Part shown: positions 50,447 to 63,119 of the stretch, piece by piece | Numbering within the stretch: the first letter of the stretch is position 1 | How the letters are laid out: each line of letters opens with the position of its first letter | Assembly: GCA_019722365.1 (NCBI GenBank) | Contig: JADFUC010002427.1 | Span: 496,001-560,000, forward strand | Direction of reading: 5' to 3' | Length of the DNA: 64,000 nucleotides | DNA from: Lithospermum erythrorhizon | Lineage: Eukaryota; Streptophyta; Magnoliopsida; Boraginales; Boraginaceae | Notes under the pieces: generated by a model | Database searches by the model: none | Told to the model about the DNA's origin: nothing | Seen by the model: the letters and a program-made list of their open reading frames with translations, nothing else | Position numbers and translations under genes: made by a program

Positions 50447-52520
50447 AAACTTTATAATAAAAACCCTCTTAAGCCGCTATATGCGAAGATCAATTCTAGT
50501 CAATTAGCAAACACATTCTTTTACTGTTATCGGTGTCGAATTTCTTGGCTCATTCAGCTTCAATAATAGACATTTAACCAGCTATTTTGAGTTTTTTGCC
50601 TAGTTGAAATCTTGTGGTGACTTTTTTTCCCCCCCTGAATTGCACTGGTTCTTATCATATGGATTAGTTTCTATTAAATTGTTAGCCTAAGGATGAATTA
50701 GAGTCCATTTCCTAAGTTCACATAAAGTTTCTATTAAATGAAGGTTAAGTTTTGATGTAGTATAGTAGATGGTATTTGTTTCTCCTTTTGGGATGATTTT
50801 GATTAGCAGGGAAATTAAGATCAATGGAAGCTTGATTGATGATTAGAGTAATGCATGCCTAAATAATTTTACCACCATAGTAAATACTACTCAACTCACA
50901 CTACATGCTTTGTTCTTGATCCAATAATTTTTCAAGTTCAATGATTAAGTTATACTCCGTTCCGTACAATTGTTAAGAATATTGAGTACAACCTGCATTA
51001 ATTAAAATTAAACAAATTAATCATATAAGTAAGCAAACTATTATGTACAATTGTTAAGAATATCGAGTGCAATTGTCGTAATATAGAAGATTTAAACTCA
51101 AACAAAGCACATAATGAAATTCTTATGATGGTAGGTCATTATAAATAATGCACATTGTTTCATAACTTTAACACCATTTAGTTTACGAATTATTTATATA
51201 CCCAGACAAGAGTACATTTCAAATTTGAAGTGTATTAGTTTAAGAAACAAATTATTTTTTGTTTGTGAAATATGAACAAATAAAATGGATTTCTCAAAAG
51301 TTATTTATACTGAAACACAATTTCCTATAAAAAAAAGATTGTATTAAAAAGGGAATAATAACTACTCCACCCATTTCTAAAATACCGTCAAGTTCAATTC
51401 GAACGATCAAAATTAATAAATAAGTAGGATAACACTAAAGTACATTGAAATGTCATTTTTTAATATTTTTTCACCAATTATTCCAGAACATAAATATTTG
51501 AATTCAATATTTTAAAAATAAATTACAAAACTCAAAACATAACAATTCCTTTGAAATGAAGGTAGCATAAATTAAAGAAGGTTAACTATAGGTAAAAAAT
51601 AGGTGAACGAATTACAAAGCCCTATGATTTTGGTTGATCCGAGAATGACCCTAATAAATGATAGATTTGTAAATCCCAAACCATTAAATTCCTTAATCAA
51701 GAACAAAGCATAGTAAATGGCAGATAAGATAGGAGAAATGAAAAAAAAAAAAATCAAGTTTAGTTGCCTCTATCTTTAGTCAAAGAATAGTAGGTGAAAT
51801 AATGAAGAGTGAGTTGGTTGACTATCATAAAAAGTGACCAATACTAATTTTGTTCCATTAATTATAGTAGGAACACCAAACATGGAGTAATAACTCTCAT
51901 TACCAAATTCATTTTTCATTTTTTCGAATCCATCAATTTTCATTATTTTCATTTTTTCGAATTCATCAATTTTCTATTCAATTTCACTCCTTCTTATTTT
52001 AATTAATTATTTACTTTAAAAATACTTTATTAAGATAATAATTGATTTTATTATTTTCAAATAGAGAAAAATATTAATCAATTGAGATAAGAACATTAAG
52101 TGACAAAAGAGAATTTTTTTTAACTCCAATACAAAAAGTGATATTGATAAATAAACGATCAATAATGAAACAATGAATTTTTGCTAGATAATCAAATAAA
52201 TTAAGACGGAATGGGTATATTGATATATACATTATTATAAATTAATGACATAAAAGAGATAGATGATCAATATCATATTCGATAAAAAAATAATATCCAT
52301 TTGTTTTTATTTATGGCCACATATAAAAAGGCAAAGTGGACAACAATGTGAGACAATATGAATTTTGGGAGGTCCAAGATTCCATGTGACTGAGAAAATG
52401 CCTCACAGATGGAAATTATACACATTTGGAAAAACCCCGCTTCTTCAGTTATACATCCTCTTAAATCTCTACCTGAAAAACATAAAATATATAATTAATT
52501 AATTAAATAAATCTTTTTAT
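50447..52520. other. Spacer between the reductase and glycosyltransferase genes
   Basis: The first few hundred bases hold the reductase 3' untranslated region. Small direct repeats occur (GTACAATTGTTAAGAATAT at about 50967 and 51044; a 34-bp pair with CATTTTTTCGAA at 51910-51974). A Stowaway-like end lies near 52190-52215. No gene is visible. Confidence 0.5.
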
Positions 52521-52530
52521 CTATATAAAG
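52521..52530 (+). promoter_or_regulatory. Candidate TATA box of the glycosyltransferase gene
   Basis: CTATATAAAG, the best TATA-like match upstream of the gene, is 667 bp before the start codon, implying a long or intron-containing leader. Confidence 0.4.
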
Positions 52531-52553
52531 TATTATTCAATCAAGAATTAACT

Positions 52554-52701
52554 TCACATAAAAATCTCACTTTTTTTTTACATAAAAAGCTAATTAATTT
52601 CTTTGTTTGCTTTATTTTTCTATTTTGATTTACATAAAAATCCATTCTTTTTTGCTTGAAAAACTAATTAATTTCTGGGTTTGCTTTATTTTTCTGTTTT
52701 G
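52554..52701 (+). repeat. Tandem duplication (two copies of about 73 bp) in the glycosyltransferase leader
   Basis: Copy 1 (about 52554-52627) and copy 2 (about 52631-52701) both run ACATAAAAATC, a T-rich run, AACTAATTAATTTCT and TTTGCTTTATTTTTCT, ending in TTTTG. They lie just downstream of the candidate TATA box, so probably in transcribed leader. Confidence 0.75.
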
Positions 52702-53196
52702 TTATATCTCCTTGTTTTATTCTCTTGAATAAAGTGTGATGAAGAATAATTAATGAGGGGATTAAAATTATAATCTTCCTAGATTTTCGAAAGTGTGGAT
52801 AGCGTTAATCGTGGATGTGAGTTGCTTAGATTTTCGAATATACCCATGTGTGTTGTTCATATTCTTGTTTGTATGAGTTTGTGTGAGTATTTCACCTGCT
52901 CCATTTCTTGTTATTTACTCACATTGAACCCTTATTAGCTCATTTTTTTATGATTCTTGATTACCCTTTTTAACTCAGTGCTTTGTGTACACATTTTGTT
53001 CTATAGTTCTTTAGTTGCAGTGTATTTGACCTCTGATTTATTCAACTACTTATAAAAGGTGTGATTTTTATACAAATTAGAGTAGTTGGTATTCAGATTG
53101 TTGCTTTTCTTGGATTGGATTTGAGTTGTTGTAACTTTTGTAACTGGTACCCACAACCGCTACTTGTCGAGTGGTTTTTATAGGGATGATTACACA

Positions 53197-55826
53197 ATGG
53201 GGCTAATTTCTCAAAAATCATTCTTGGGATTGTTCTTGATCATATCAGTCTTGTTCATATGTTCTTGGTTTTATGTGTTGAAGTCAACTGGCAGGCCTCA
53301 TTTTGTTAACTCCTATATATTGCCTAAGTCCAAGATTATTGCTGCATCGGATAATCGATTAGTTGTCGAGAATACATGGAGGAGTCTTAGGTTTGGTTCT
53401 GATAGAAAGGAAATCTTGAAGGTTTTTATGTATGATTTGCCCCCTGAGTTTCATTTTGCTCTAACGGGTTGGAAACCGAAAGGGAAGAATGTATGGCCTG
53501 ACTTGAGGGAAGAGGTTCCTCAGTATCCTGGTGGGTTGAATTTGCAGCATAGTATTGAGTATTGGTTGACAATGGATCTCTTGAGCTCTGAATATTCGGA
53601 TAATTTTAGTGGGAGAAGTGCAATAAGAGTTCGGAATTCAAGTGAAGCGGATGTTATATTTGTGCCATTCTTTTCATCCATTAGTTATAATCGGTTTAAG
53701 AGTACAGAGAAGGGGAAGAACACGAGTATTGATGACTTGTTGCAGGAGAAATTGGTGACAATTTTGACTTCTCAGGAGGAATGGAAAAGGTCTGGTGGGA
53801 GAGATCACATAATTTTTGCACATCATCCTAACAGTCTTTTGGATGCAAGGGCAAAGCTATACCCTGCTGTATACATTCTTTCAGATTTTGGAAGATATTC
53901 TCCTACAGTAGCAAATGTTGAGAAAGATGTGATTGCACCTTATAAGCATGTGGTTCCCAGTTTTTCCAATGACTCGAGTACATTTGATAGCCGCCCAACT
54001 CTACTCTACTTCCAGGGTTCTATATATAGAAAAGATGTAAGTGGTTCCAACATATTACTTTCCGATATATTGATATCATGATTCAATTTGTGCTATGCAC
54101 GAGGAGTTCCATTTATGTGCTTACCATATTTTTGTAAGCAAGGAACTTACGAAGGGTAAAATCATCAAATCACACTGTTATGGATAAAAAAACTGCATGG
54201 ATTTAGCAAAATATAATATATATGATTGGGGGGGGGAGGGGTTGGTTGGGGCGTGTTTCTTGGTCAAGTCAAGCGAGCAGAGTGTGAATTGGGAAAAAAG
54301 TTCAACCACCTTTAAGGGCTCTCTCATTTTTGCTCTTTGGTTAAGTCAAAGAATTCACCCGAGTTCCATTAACTTGGATTATGATGTTTCCTAGATTTTG
54401 TAAAAAGAAAGCTAAATAGTTGAGTAAAATCTATGGAAAAACTCTGCTCCCGTTGCATGATATTAGCAACCACTCGCCTGGTTTTGTAGTTTCTTTGATC
54501 TCAACAATTATGATAGATCACCAATTAGATACATCTATGCAAGGAGATACTACAATGAATGAGTTGATTATGCAAGGGGATACTGCAATAAATGAGTTGA
54601 TTTGATTACTTAGTTTGCTTGTTTATTTGCAGATTTTATCTTGTTTTTTCAGATTTCTTGTCGTCTTGTTTAGGAAAGTTGGGGAAAATAAAAGAGGGAT
54701 GAGTTGGGAAGATTGTCATGTCTGATTTGTTTTGTAATTGAGCCTAGGCTGGAGAGAAACCCGGTCTCTCGAATATCCTGGAAATCATTATTTGCTATTC
54801 AAGTTCTCCCTATTCCTCATTTCTCTGTTTTTCTTTCTGATTTGTTTAGATACACTTCTGTTGTGTATCAAATTACATACTTCATGTTTAAAATTTCTCA
54901 AGTTTAAGCAGTCCAGAATGCTTATTAGTCAGATTTGGTCTTAATTATCATCAACGATTTGTTGTTTTTGATCCTTCTGTATTTCGCCATCTTCAGATTC
55001 ATTACCTTATTTACCGGCCTATCGTTCCTTATAAAAACATGTTCATATAAAACCATTTATCACAGCATCTTCAGCTCTAAATGTTTTCAAAGTTTCTTTC
55101 TCAAAAGTCATGGGCCTTTCTACCTTAATTATATTGAAACAACAAGCTGAAGCTATCCTATGCAATCATTTTTCAAATTTTGTGTCCTTGGCTGTTAGGG
55201 TTGATGATTATTGCAAGCAGTATGTATATATGAAGGAGTTTACACATAATAATTGTAATCCCTGTATGCAGGGGGGAGCAATCCGGCTAGAGTTATACGC
55301 AATGTTAAAAGATGAAAAAGATGTGCACTTCCAATTCGGAACTGCCCAGAAAGATGGAATTCGTCAAGCTACTGAGGGTATGCGATCTTCCAAATTCTGC
55401 CTCAATTTAGCCGGTGACACTCCATCATCCAACCGTCTGTTTGATGCCATTGCAAGCCACTGTGTACCAGTGATCATCAGTGATGACATAGAACTCCCTT
55501 ACGAAGATGTACTCGACTATTCTGAATTCTGCATATTCATACGCGTGTCAGATGCTCTCAAGAAAAACTTCCTCATGAATTTCATGAGGAGCATCAAGAA
55601 AGAGGAGTGGACTAAGATGTGGTACAGACTCCAAGAGGTTGGAGAATTTTTCGAGTTCCAGTACCCGTCCAAAAGGAATGATGCCGTGCAGATGATATGG
55701 CAGGCCATTGCTCGAAAGGTCCCTCCTCTTCGGCTCAAAATTAACAGAGAAAGGCGATATGCTAAAAGCGGACCTGCTAAAGAGACTAGTTTTCCATTGA
55801 TCTCTTTGCCAAGAAATTTTTGGTGA
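53197..55826 (+). CDS. GT47 exostosin-family glycosyltransferase (ARAD-like)
   Basis: Members are Golgi type II membrane enzymes that build cell-wall polysaccharides; the ARAD subgroup is linked to pectic arabinan. Two exons, 53197-54036 and 55272-55826, join in phase 0 across a 1235-bp intron, giving 464 aa. The ATG at 53197 is the first in frame; the frame opens upstream only from non-ATG codons. Residues about 9-27 form a signal anchor. The exostosin domain starts near KVFMYDLPPEFHF and includes ADVIFVPFFSS, SDFGRYSP, LLYFQGSIYRKDGGAIR and the strongly conserved GDTPSSNRLFDAI followed by CVPVIISDDIELPYEDV. The C-terminus is an unremarkable basic tail. The gene appears intact. The donor sugar and acceptor cannot be told from sequence. 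Confidence 0.9.
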
Positions 55827-57559
55827 CCAAATTAGCATTTGGTTCTAGGCATTCAGATGCATGCATGTTTGGTATAAAATACCTGTAAGTAAAAAAGAGA
55901 CATTTTGCTATTGAAAAAGTAGAATCTTGTTATATGATCCATTTTAGTAATTTCAGTACTCATCTCATGTTGATATAAACCCATAAATCTTTCAAGTTTT
56001 GGGGCTTGATTCTAAAAATGTCAATTATTTTTACATAAATATAAGTACTAATTTTTTTTTTTGGAAATTAGCGATGATAAGGGTATTATAATTTATGAGA
56101 ATATTTTTTTGTTAACTATTACAGTTACAGAATAATATTAATTAATATAGAGTTAGAAAATTATTACAAAAAAGAGAAATATGTCTTCATTGAAATTCGA
56201 ACGTAAGAATATGAAGCCTTGTGCAAATATAAGTACCAAATTTTGCGCAGCAAATAGTCAAATGTCTAATTAAGAGACTTTCACTGCTATGTAAAGTTGA
56301 GTTCCCACCTTGGTTTCATGGATCTTATTTTATGTGGGTTTTTGACTTTTGACTTTTCACTTTTGAATACTAATCAAACTTGAAACATGTTGATAGTTGT
56401 GACTTTGCAGACAAATTAAAATGATTAATTGCGATCCTTAAACCTCCACTTCTAAATCAATACTAGTATGATATCATCATTATAATTAACTATTATTATT
56501 CGCGTTGAATTAATATTACATTCAAATTATTTTGAACGACTTTTTTTTTTAATTTTTTGGTCGGAACTTTGATTTGTTATTTTGTTCAAACTTTGATCAT
56601 TAAATAACTTATTAATTAGATTATAAAAAATTACAAATATAATAATATTAAAAATTAATCTTTCAATATCAATGTTATATTCAATAAAACACTAAACAGC
56701 AAGTTCAAAAATCGAAAACCTCACTCAAAATAAAATGTCAAAGGTACAATTTGTGGCTGACTTACGGATGAGAAATATAAAAAAAACAAGTCGTATAAAC
56801 TATAGGCAACTAGGAATTTTGTATACTACGGAGTACTAGATTTACATTCCCTTATTAAGTTATAGGCAGTTGACCTAAGGGCAGACAAGATACAGATCGA
56901 CAATCCACCAATTTCTCCTACTGATAATTGATGCTTCATGTTCATTAATCTTGTTTTGATACTCAAATCTTTTAGTTGCTCGTTTTAATTACAGAAATTG
57001 GTTTTTTTAGTTATCGTACAACATAATAAATATTATCTTCGTTTTTTTACGTTTTTGCATGCTCGGTGAAACTTTTGGTATTAATTATTCTTAAACTATA
57101 TATGTTTAAAAATGATAAGAAAATAATATTATGAAACTATTTTTGAAGGCAGTGTATACTTTTATATTTATTGGAAATAATGAGTAATTAGTAATTAATA
57201 GGCAAAGTATCACCTCGATATCTGAAAACGTCGAATAAAAAAAGCGAGGAGGTAGTAGCATTTTTTACATTTTTCAATGTACTTTTGATTACTTTTATGT
57301 TTAATTAATAATCAACCAATGATATTTCAATTGATTGTCATTACATTTCAATATATTTTCCTGACTTTTTTTAATTTATGTGCGAATGTAAAGCGACAAA
57401 AAAACATGGAGGAAATATTAATTATTTAAATGTCCATGTTTTCCATTAATATGATTGTATCACAAAGAAATATTTTATTATTTATATGCGCACAAAAATA
57501 ATAAAATTCCTTTGAAATCCTTCTAATCTGAGATTTATCAAATGGTTGGGGTTGACTAT
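55827..57559. other. AT-rich spacer downstream of the glycosyltransferase
   Basis: It contains the gene's 3' untranslated region and short palindromic TACTACGGAGTA motifs near 56826, probably MITE remnants. No gene is recognised. Confidence 0.5.
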
Positions 57560-58832
57560 CGATCCCAGTTATCTCACATGTATCTTTGGCGTCTGATATG
57601 ACTTGACTTGATATGGTGGTAGGCGAGCCCGATGCTTGACTTGGATATGTGTCCTCGGTAGGGCCTAAATGCGGTCTTGGTCTCGACTTTGGATATGGTC
57701 GAACCGGGATACTTTAGCGACCTTGATCGTGTGAACGTGCTTTGGTCTTTGAGCGATCCCCTTAAGATGTAAAATTTGGATAATGGGGCGAGGATCGCTT
57801 CTACGATATATGAGTTGGTTGAATTTGACCACTTTTTTGATATGGTTAGGCTAGGCCTTGGCCTCTTTTGTCTGTAGGCTAGTTGGGCCAGCTTGACCCT
57901 CACTTGATATATGGGTTAATTTGAATCTTGACCTCCTTGATATAAATTTGTTGGGCCAGCTTGAATCTCTTTGATCATTAAGACTTTGATGTATGGTGAT
58001 TTGAATATGTGTCTCGAGGAATTCTTCAACGGCTTGTTTTAAGGTGTAGGCTGAGGCTAGTTAGAGGAGCATAGCGGGGTAGTGAACTTGATAAACCTTT
58101 TAGCTTCAAGTTGGGTTACTTCGATGAGGGCTCAGCTGCATGCGATCTTCAGATGTAAACGTGGCCAACTGACTTGATGTTACTCTGATTTGATTTGTTA
58201 CCGCGGCACTTTATGTCTCCACAACAGTTTAGTCTTGTATGAATACTTCGCCTTCATTAGCTTTTGGGGTTGTCTTCCGTTCTCTGAGTATGTTCGATGG
58301 GTTATTTAGAGGATAGTAGTAGTTTGGCCCGGCTTGATCCTTTCCTGATTTGATTTGTTGTAGGGCGCACGGCGTATTTTCTACAACTTGATTTGGATAT
58401 TTGATCCTTGAACTTTGGGGTTTGACCCCTTTGAATCTTCAAACTTTGGGATTGTGATCCCTTTGAATCTTCAAGTTTTGGGGTTGTGATCCCTTTGAAT
58501 CTTCAAACTTGAAAGTGTTTCGTATGCCTGGCGATCTTCTTCTTGCTTGATTTTCTGACTTTTCCATCTTTTTACTTTGCCTTTTTCGTCACCACCTTTG
58601 CTTATTGATTTCCAACCCCTTATTTTCGAAAATATAGGGGGTATTTATAGGATTTCGGGTTTGCTTTTGATTGAGTCGTCCGTGCCCGGGTGGATTACGA
58701 TCGGCCGTTGATCTTGAGGCATGTCTGGACCGTCGGATATTTTACACCAATTGTTCTCCAAAAAGAAAGGAGTTGAGCGCCTAATTGTGGCATGTTTAGG
58801 TCAAAATTAATTAATTTATTGACCCCGACATT
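57560..58832 (-). mobile_element. Probable LTR-retrotransposon (Gypsy-like) LTR/leader relic, minus orientation
   Basis: The region is less AT-rich than its surroundings and full of TTGACTTGATATGG-like short repeats. On the minus strand it begins TGTCGGGGTCAATAA near 58832 and carries a TATA box (CTATAAATACC, about 58637-58650), consistent with an LTR promoter. No gag or pol motif is visible, and the end is not defined. Class is uncertain. Confidence 0.4.
58405..58510 (+). repeat. Minisatellite, about 3.3 units of 32 bp
   Basis: Units near 58405, 58437 and 58469 share CTTCAAACTTTGGG and TGTGATCCCTTTGAAT, with a partial fourth. It lies downstream of the relic's TATA box in element orientation. 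Confidence 0.85.
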
Positions 58833-59169
58833 TCCTTGTTGCATTAGTTTAAGCCCCGTATATTTCGGAAGCCCTATTCTAGGTTTAAAGTTAGGTTTAA
58901 TTAATATAAAGAAATTTCTTACTAGAATTAATTCAGTGCTTGAATCTAAAGAGCCATACTATTTTCACATAGCTTGAATTTAAATACGGAGCTCGGGTGA
59001 ACCCTAATCAACAACATCGTCGTGTGATAGGTTGTAAAGCCTTAAATTAAATTAACAAATCCATAAAATTGAATTTTATTAATTTAAATTAATTAAATTT
59101 TGCACTATCTACAATGATCTCTTTAAACATTAACCTAAGAAACTTAGTATTCTCTGTTGTTAAAAGATA
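58833..59169. other. Spacer, no gene seen
   Basis: AT-rich; the frame at 58792-58977 is short and unsupported. Confidence 0.5.
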
Positions 59170-59490
59170 CTTCCTCCGTACAGATTTATAAGACAACATT
59201 TTATTTTTTGCATGTCCAATATATAAGGTCATTTCTAAATTTGTATGTCTTTTCTTTATTATTATGTCCTTAATAAATTATGAATGAGTAAGTAAAATAT
59301 TAATTAATACATACTCGATTATAATGAGTAGAAGTAAAATATTAATTAATACATGCACTTAGTATAAGGTAAATATTGAATTGACATATAAATACAAAGG
59401 ACAATTTAGGACTATCATTATTATTTAACCAATTTCTTATTAAATTCTACCAAAAGTGAAATCTTCTCTTATAATTCTGGACGGAGGGAG
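59170..59490. mobile_element. Stowaway-type MITE, first of an adjacent pair
   Basis: The left end CTTCCTCCGTACAGATTTAT and the right end (other strand, CTCCCTCCGTCCAGAATTAT) match over more than 18 bases with TA on both sides. 321 bp. Confidence 0.8.
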
Positions 59491-59495
59491 TACTA

Positions 59496-59746
59496 TTCCC
59501 TCCATCTGTAAAAGATTGTCAAGTTTATTTTTTCATAATTAAAGGTGTCGGCTTTACAATCTCCGTGGCATTCAAAATTTTATTTGAAATTATCAAGTTA
59601 ATAGTAAAGTATGTTGAAAATACTACATATTTATATATTTTTCTCAAATAAATATATAACACATTAAAAGTTATATGGGTTCAAAACTAAAAGAAAATCA
59701 ACTCTTAAAATTTAAAATATGATAATCTTTTAGAAATGGATCGGAG
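59496..59746. mobile_element. Stowaway-type MITE, second of the pair
   Basis: The left end TTCCCTCCATCTGTAAAAGA and the right end (other strand, CTCCGATCCATTTCTAAAAG) are inverted repeats with TA flanks. It starts five bases after the first MITE but has a different internal sequence. Confidence 0.7.
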
Positions 59747-59989
59747 TATGTTTTATATGCATTACATGCTTCCTAAAATATATTTGTGCAAGCTTTGTAA
59801 GTAACGCCATTTGTGATGTTTACCCTCTAATACTAGTTTAATGTTACCAAAGTTTCACATTCTATATATTATATATTAATTTATTGTTGCTTTGGTCTGA
59901 GATAGTATGATCAAGTTGTTATTTGGTCATAGACAGTAGACAAGTTGCATATTTATCCCTAATATTTTACATAATTAATAGCATAGACA

Positions 59990-60380
59990 GTTATATCGCT
60001 AAGATAAGGTGTAAGGATCGAATCTCGGTACAAGCGGAACTGTGTCTCCTCAAAAAATCGCCGGAGTTTCCGAGGTATGGGGCCGCCTTCAGTGGGGACC
60101 CCGTCCAGTATAACAAGTTTACCCTATCTTAGTTTTGTCGGGGCAAAGGCGGCATAAGCTGTGTGCAAGAACTAGAGTGCTAGAAATGCAAAATGCTCTG
60201 GCCTCTTCAAATGCGGTTTGGGTTCGAGCTCATAAAGAGTGAATCTTGTATTGAAGTGATTAAAAGGGAAGCTACAGTCCTGATCAGTGGGCAATCTGGA
60301 GTGCTCCTCCGTGGTATCCTAGGATAGGGACCTCGAGATGCCGTTAGTGTGACGGTTTCACACTTTCACATAAGTTGCAT
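59990..60380. other. Less AT-rich island of unknown origin
   Basis: About 390 bp with balanced composition inside AT-rich spacer. GGATCGAATCTCGG (about 60015) loosely resembles a tRNA box B, so a SINE origin is possible. No reading frame or clear element end was recognised. Confidence 0.3.
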
Positions 60381-60504
60381 ATTTATTCAAAAATAAATGT
60401 AATCATTAAAGATTGACAACAAATTAATATCACAGGTGCACTTCACTAAGGTTTAAACGGTTCCGTTTATTTTTAGAGCAATATGAAATTTATATTAGAG
60501 ATCA

Positions 60505-60900
60505 ATGTGCAACTTGTCAACTAGTTTGGAACCATTTGCTTTGACCTTGGACTCCGATACGTCCGGGGATCGTTTTGGAAAGGGACCAATTTCCTCTACT
60601 CCCATCCAACCAACATTCGAACAACCCGGCAGGTGTCTTGCTTCAAAGCGATCGATTGATGCCGATGTTTTGTGCTCCACAATTGATGCAGTGTGGGTCT
60701 GCCCCGACTATTTCCTTGGAGAAACTTCGAAGAGCATTTTATTGTATTTTGTTGCTTATTTTGGCCACCTGTTAGGCCTTTTGTCTTGTTTTCCTTTTAG
60801 ATGTGTAACAAACTCTGTCTGTTGTATCCTCTACTCATCTCCTCAACCTCGGTTAAGGGTGATGTTTGGTTGATAATATAAATTGCTACTTATAAAAAAA
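60505..60900 (+). other. Possible retroposon 3' end with short A tail
   Basis: A 122-codon frame (60505-60873) of no recognised family runs to a stop, followed by an AT-rich end and a short A run (60894-60900), like the 3' end of a plant LINE. No reverse-transcriptase motif is present. It could instead be a fragment of a host gene. Confidence 0.3.
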
Positions 60901-61800
60901 CTATCTATGACAAAATAATAACCTAATCACACTATCTGAGACCAAATCAACCATTAACTCTTTTTCATAATAGTCTTAGTTAATTTTGAATGATGATATA
61001 ATTACATTCATAATAATTCAGCCACATTCCTTGATTATTGTGAAAAGTCAAGCTTATGTAGGTCGTCCGACTAAATTATAGATTTCAGAATAAAATAATT
61101 TCAGTAATATTTAATTTTTTTACTTTTAATATTATAATATTGATACAAATCAAAATTATCTTTTTAACCTAAGGAAGGTGTAATAAGAACTATTATACGG
61201 AGTACTATATGTGATAAATTTACGTTATACGGACGGAGTACATTATTGTACTTTCCACGAAACAAACTATGAGCTTAACACTAATGTATTTCAATAATTT
61301 GAAATAAATTAAAAGGGTTTCACACGACATAATTACATTTCATGATCAGGGATTTGAGCTTCCCTTTAAACTACTTCAATACGAAATCTTGCCATTTATG
61401 TGACTCAAACCCATATCATATAAAGAAGTTAGATATTGATATTTAACACTCAAACTCTTTACCAGTTAAATCATATACGAGTCATAAATAAAGTAATCCT
61501 AAACTGACTGCTACACCTCTAATAACTACATAGGCCTGGCATGAACTAGAAGCTGACATTGGAATGGTCACTAATTAAAAAATTCTTGGTATGTTAGAGT
61601 TGACTTTTGATTACTAGTGGTGATAATTTATATTAATTACAGTAATATTCTTGTGATAATCAATTAGAATCATGCTCTATATAATGATAGCACAGTATGT
61701 ATTCTTGATTAAAACGACCAAACTCAGTTCTTGTTCTTTCTTTTGTCAAGCAAGAATCAGACAATATTTTTGAGATCTAGTCTATAGTTTATATATCAAT
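60901..61800. other. Spacer upstream of the secreted-peptide gene
   Basis: AT-rich, with a TATACGGAGTA motif pair at 61193-61250 (probable MITE remnant). TATAATGATAG-like bases near 61680 could be promoter, but no firm TATA box was chosen. Confidence 0.4.
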
Positions 61801-62082
61801 ATGGAGCACAAAACATCAAACCACTTTCTTGTATTGGTTGTGCTTTTCTACTTAGTGGCATCGTCATCTGCCTTCCACTTATCTACTGGTGAATTTGATC
61901 ATCTTTATCCAATAACCTTATTACTACTAATCAAGAACATATTCATAAATCTACTACTCCACTTAATTAGTATTCTTAGTATGTTAATTTCTAATGGTCT
62001 TTTTCCAATTTCTTATAATTGTATAGGCAACAGGAAGTTGTTGAATGATAATGAAGCATCATCTCAAGAATTCTTTTTTCAG
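61801..62082 (+). CDS. Small secreted protein, first two exons (incomplete gene)
   Basis: Exon 1 (61801-61888) starts at an ATG and encodes a clear signal peptide (about residues 1-24: basic start, VLVVLFYLVASSSAF core). A GT donor at 61889 and a GTATAG acceptor ending at 62026 give exon 2 (62027-62082): NRKLLNDNEASSQEFFFQ, ending at CAG before another GT donor. The 48 codons join in frame and exon 2 ends in phase 0, which argues for a real gene. I could not find a convincing third exon before the LTR region at 63120, so the gene may have a long intron, lie partly outside, or be truncated. The family is not recognised; a peptide hormone precursor or secreted enzyme are both possible. Confidence 0.5.
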
Positions 62083-62120
62083 GTTTGTTCAATTATCGAA
62101 CCCTTTTTATAGATTCAATA

Positions 62121-62166
62121 TTATACGGAGTATATATGTTCCATTCTTCTTAATTACTCCGTATTA
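62121..62166. repeat. Short inverted repeat (MITE remnant)
   Basis: TTATACGGAGTA at 62121-62132 is mirrored by TACTCCGTATTA ending at 62166, a 12-bp arm with one mismatch and a loop of about 22 bases. The motif recurs near 61193 and 28622 and is typical of Stowaway-derived termini. Confidence 0.6.
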
Positions 62167-63119
62167 TTTCACATTGGAAAAAGGGATTGTTTTTCATCGT
62201 TGACTTCATAGAATTGAACTTTCTTTTATGATTTTTTTTAATACTAATATGACGTCTTAATTTAATTGAGAGATTTTTCAAATAATTAATCAACTCAATT
62301 TTGAAGCAATAATACATCCATATAACTCTAAGATTTTATCAAAACATATACATAATCATAGATACTAATTAAACACTATGTGCGTATATGTCAAAATTTT
62401 AAACATTAGATAATTTTATTTGAATTAGATCATACTTCTTAGTAATCACCAATTATCAAGTTAAGATTAAGTTGGTATTTTGGAGTGTTATAGCAAAGTT
62501 TCATGTTGTAACATAGTGATATACAATTTCAAAATATTGATCTATTGTTAACTGTGAGTTACTGGTCGAAGAATTTGGTAAGCAGTAATTTTATCAGATT
62601 GAATATAGGGGGAAATATAAAAGCATTCACGGTATATATAAAAACGTTCAGATCAGATTTTCTATAATTTTTTTATTAAAATCATCCATTAAATTTCTTA
62701 GCTTTATCAAATTCATATACTACCTTTTAATTTATACATTCAGATTTCTTTATGTTACTAATACTCGATCGTAGAGTGTCTGATTGCTATGCATCTCGAT
62801 TAGGCATAAAAGTAATTTTCACCAATAACTAGTTAAAAATAAAAGTTATCTATGTTATTTTATTGAAAGAGATTGAGTCTTAAATGGTAAATGTGAATAC
62901 ATCATAAATTATCTTTCGTTTATTATCGATTGATTTTTAGAATGTAACTGCCCATAAATTTTGAACATATATATATTCTAAACATGATGAACATAATCAC
63001 GAACCGAAAGTTATTGGTTTCATTATTGGAAATAGAAATTACATGGGTTGGAATTGTAAGAAATAATAAACTAAAACAATAAAACGAAAAACTGAAAATG
63101 ATAAACTTGAACTAAAAAA
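62167..63119. other. AT-rich stretch after exon 2 of the secreted-peptide gene
   Basis: It may be intron or spacer. No third exon or other feature could be supported. Confidence 0.4.

Noticed and set aside
53164..53196. Possible N-terminal extension of the GT47 protein
   Set aside because: It starts at TTG; the ATG at 53197 directly precedes the signal anchor.
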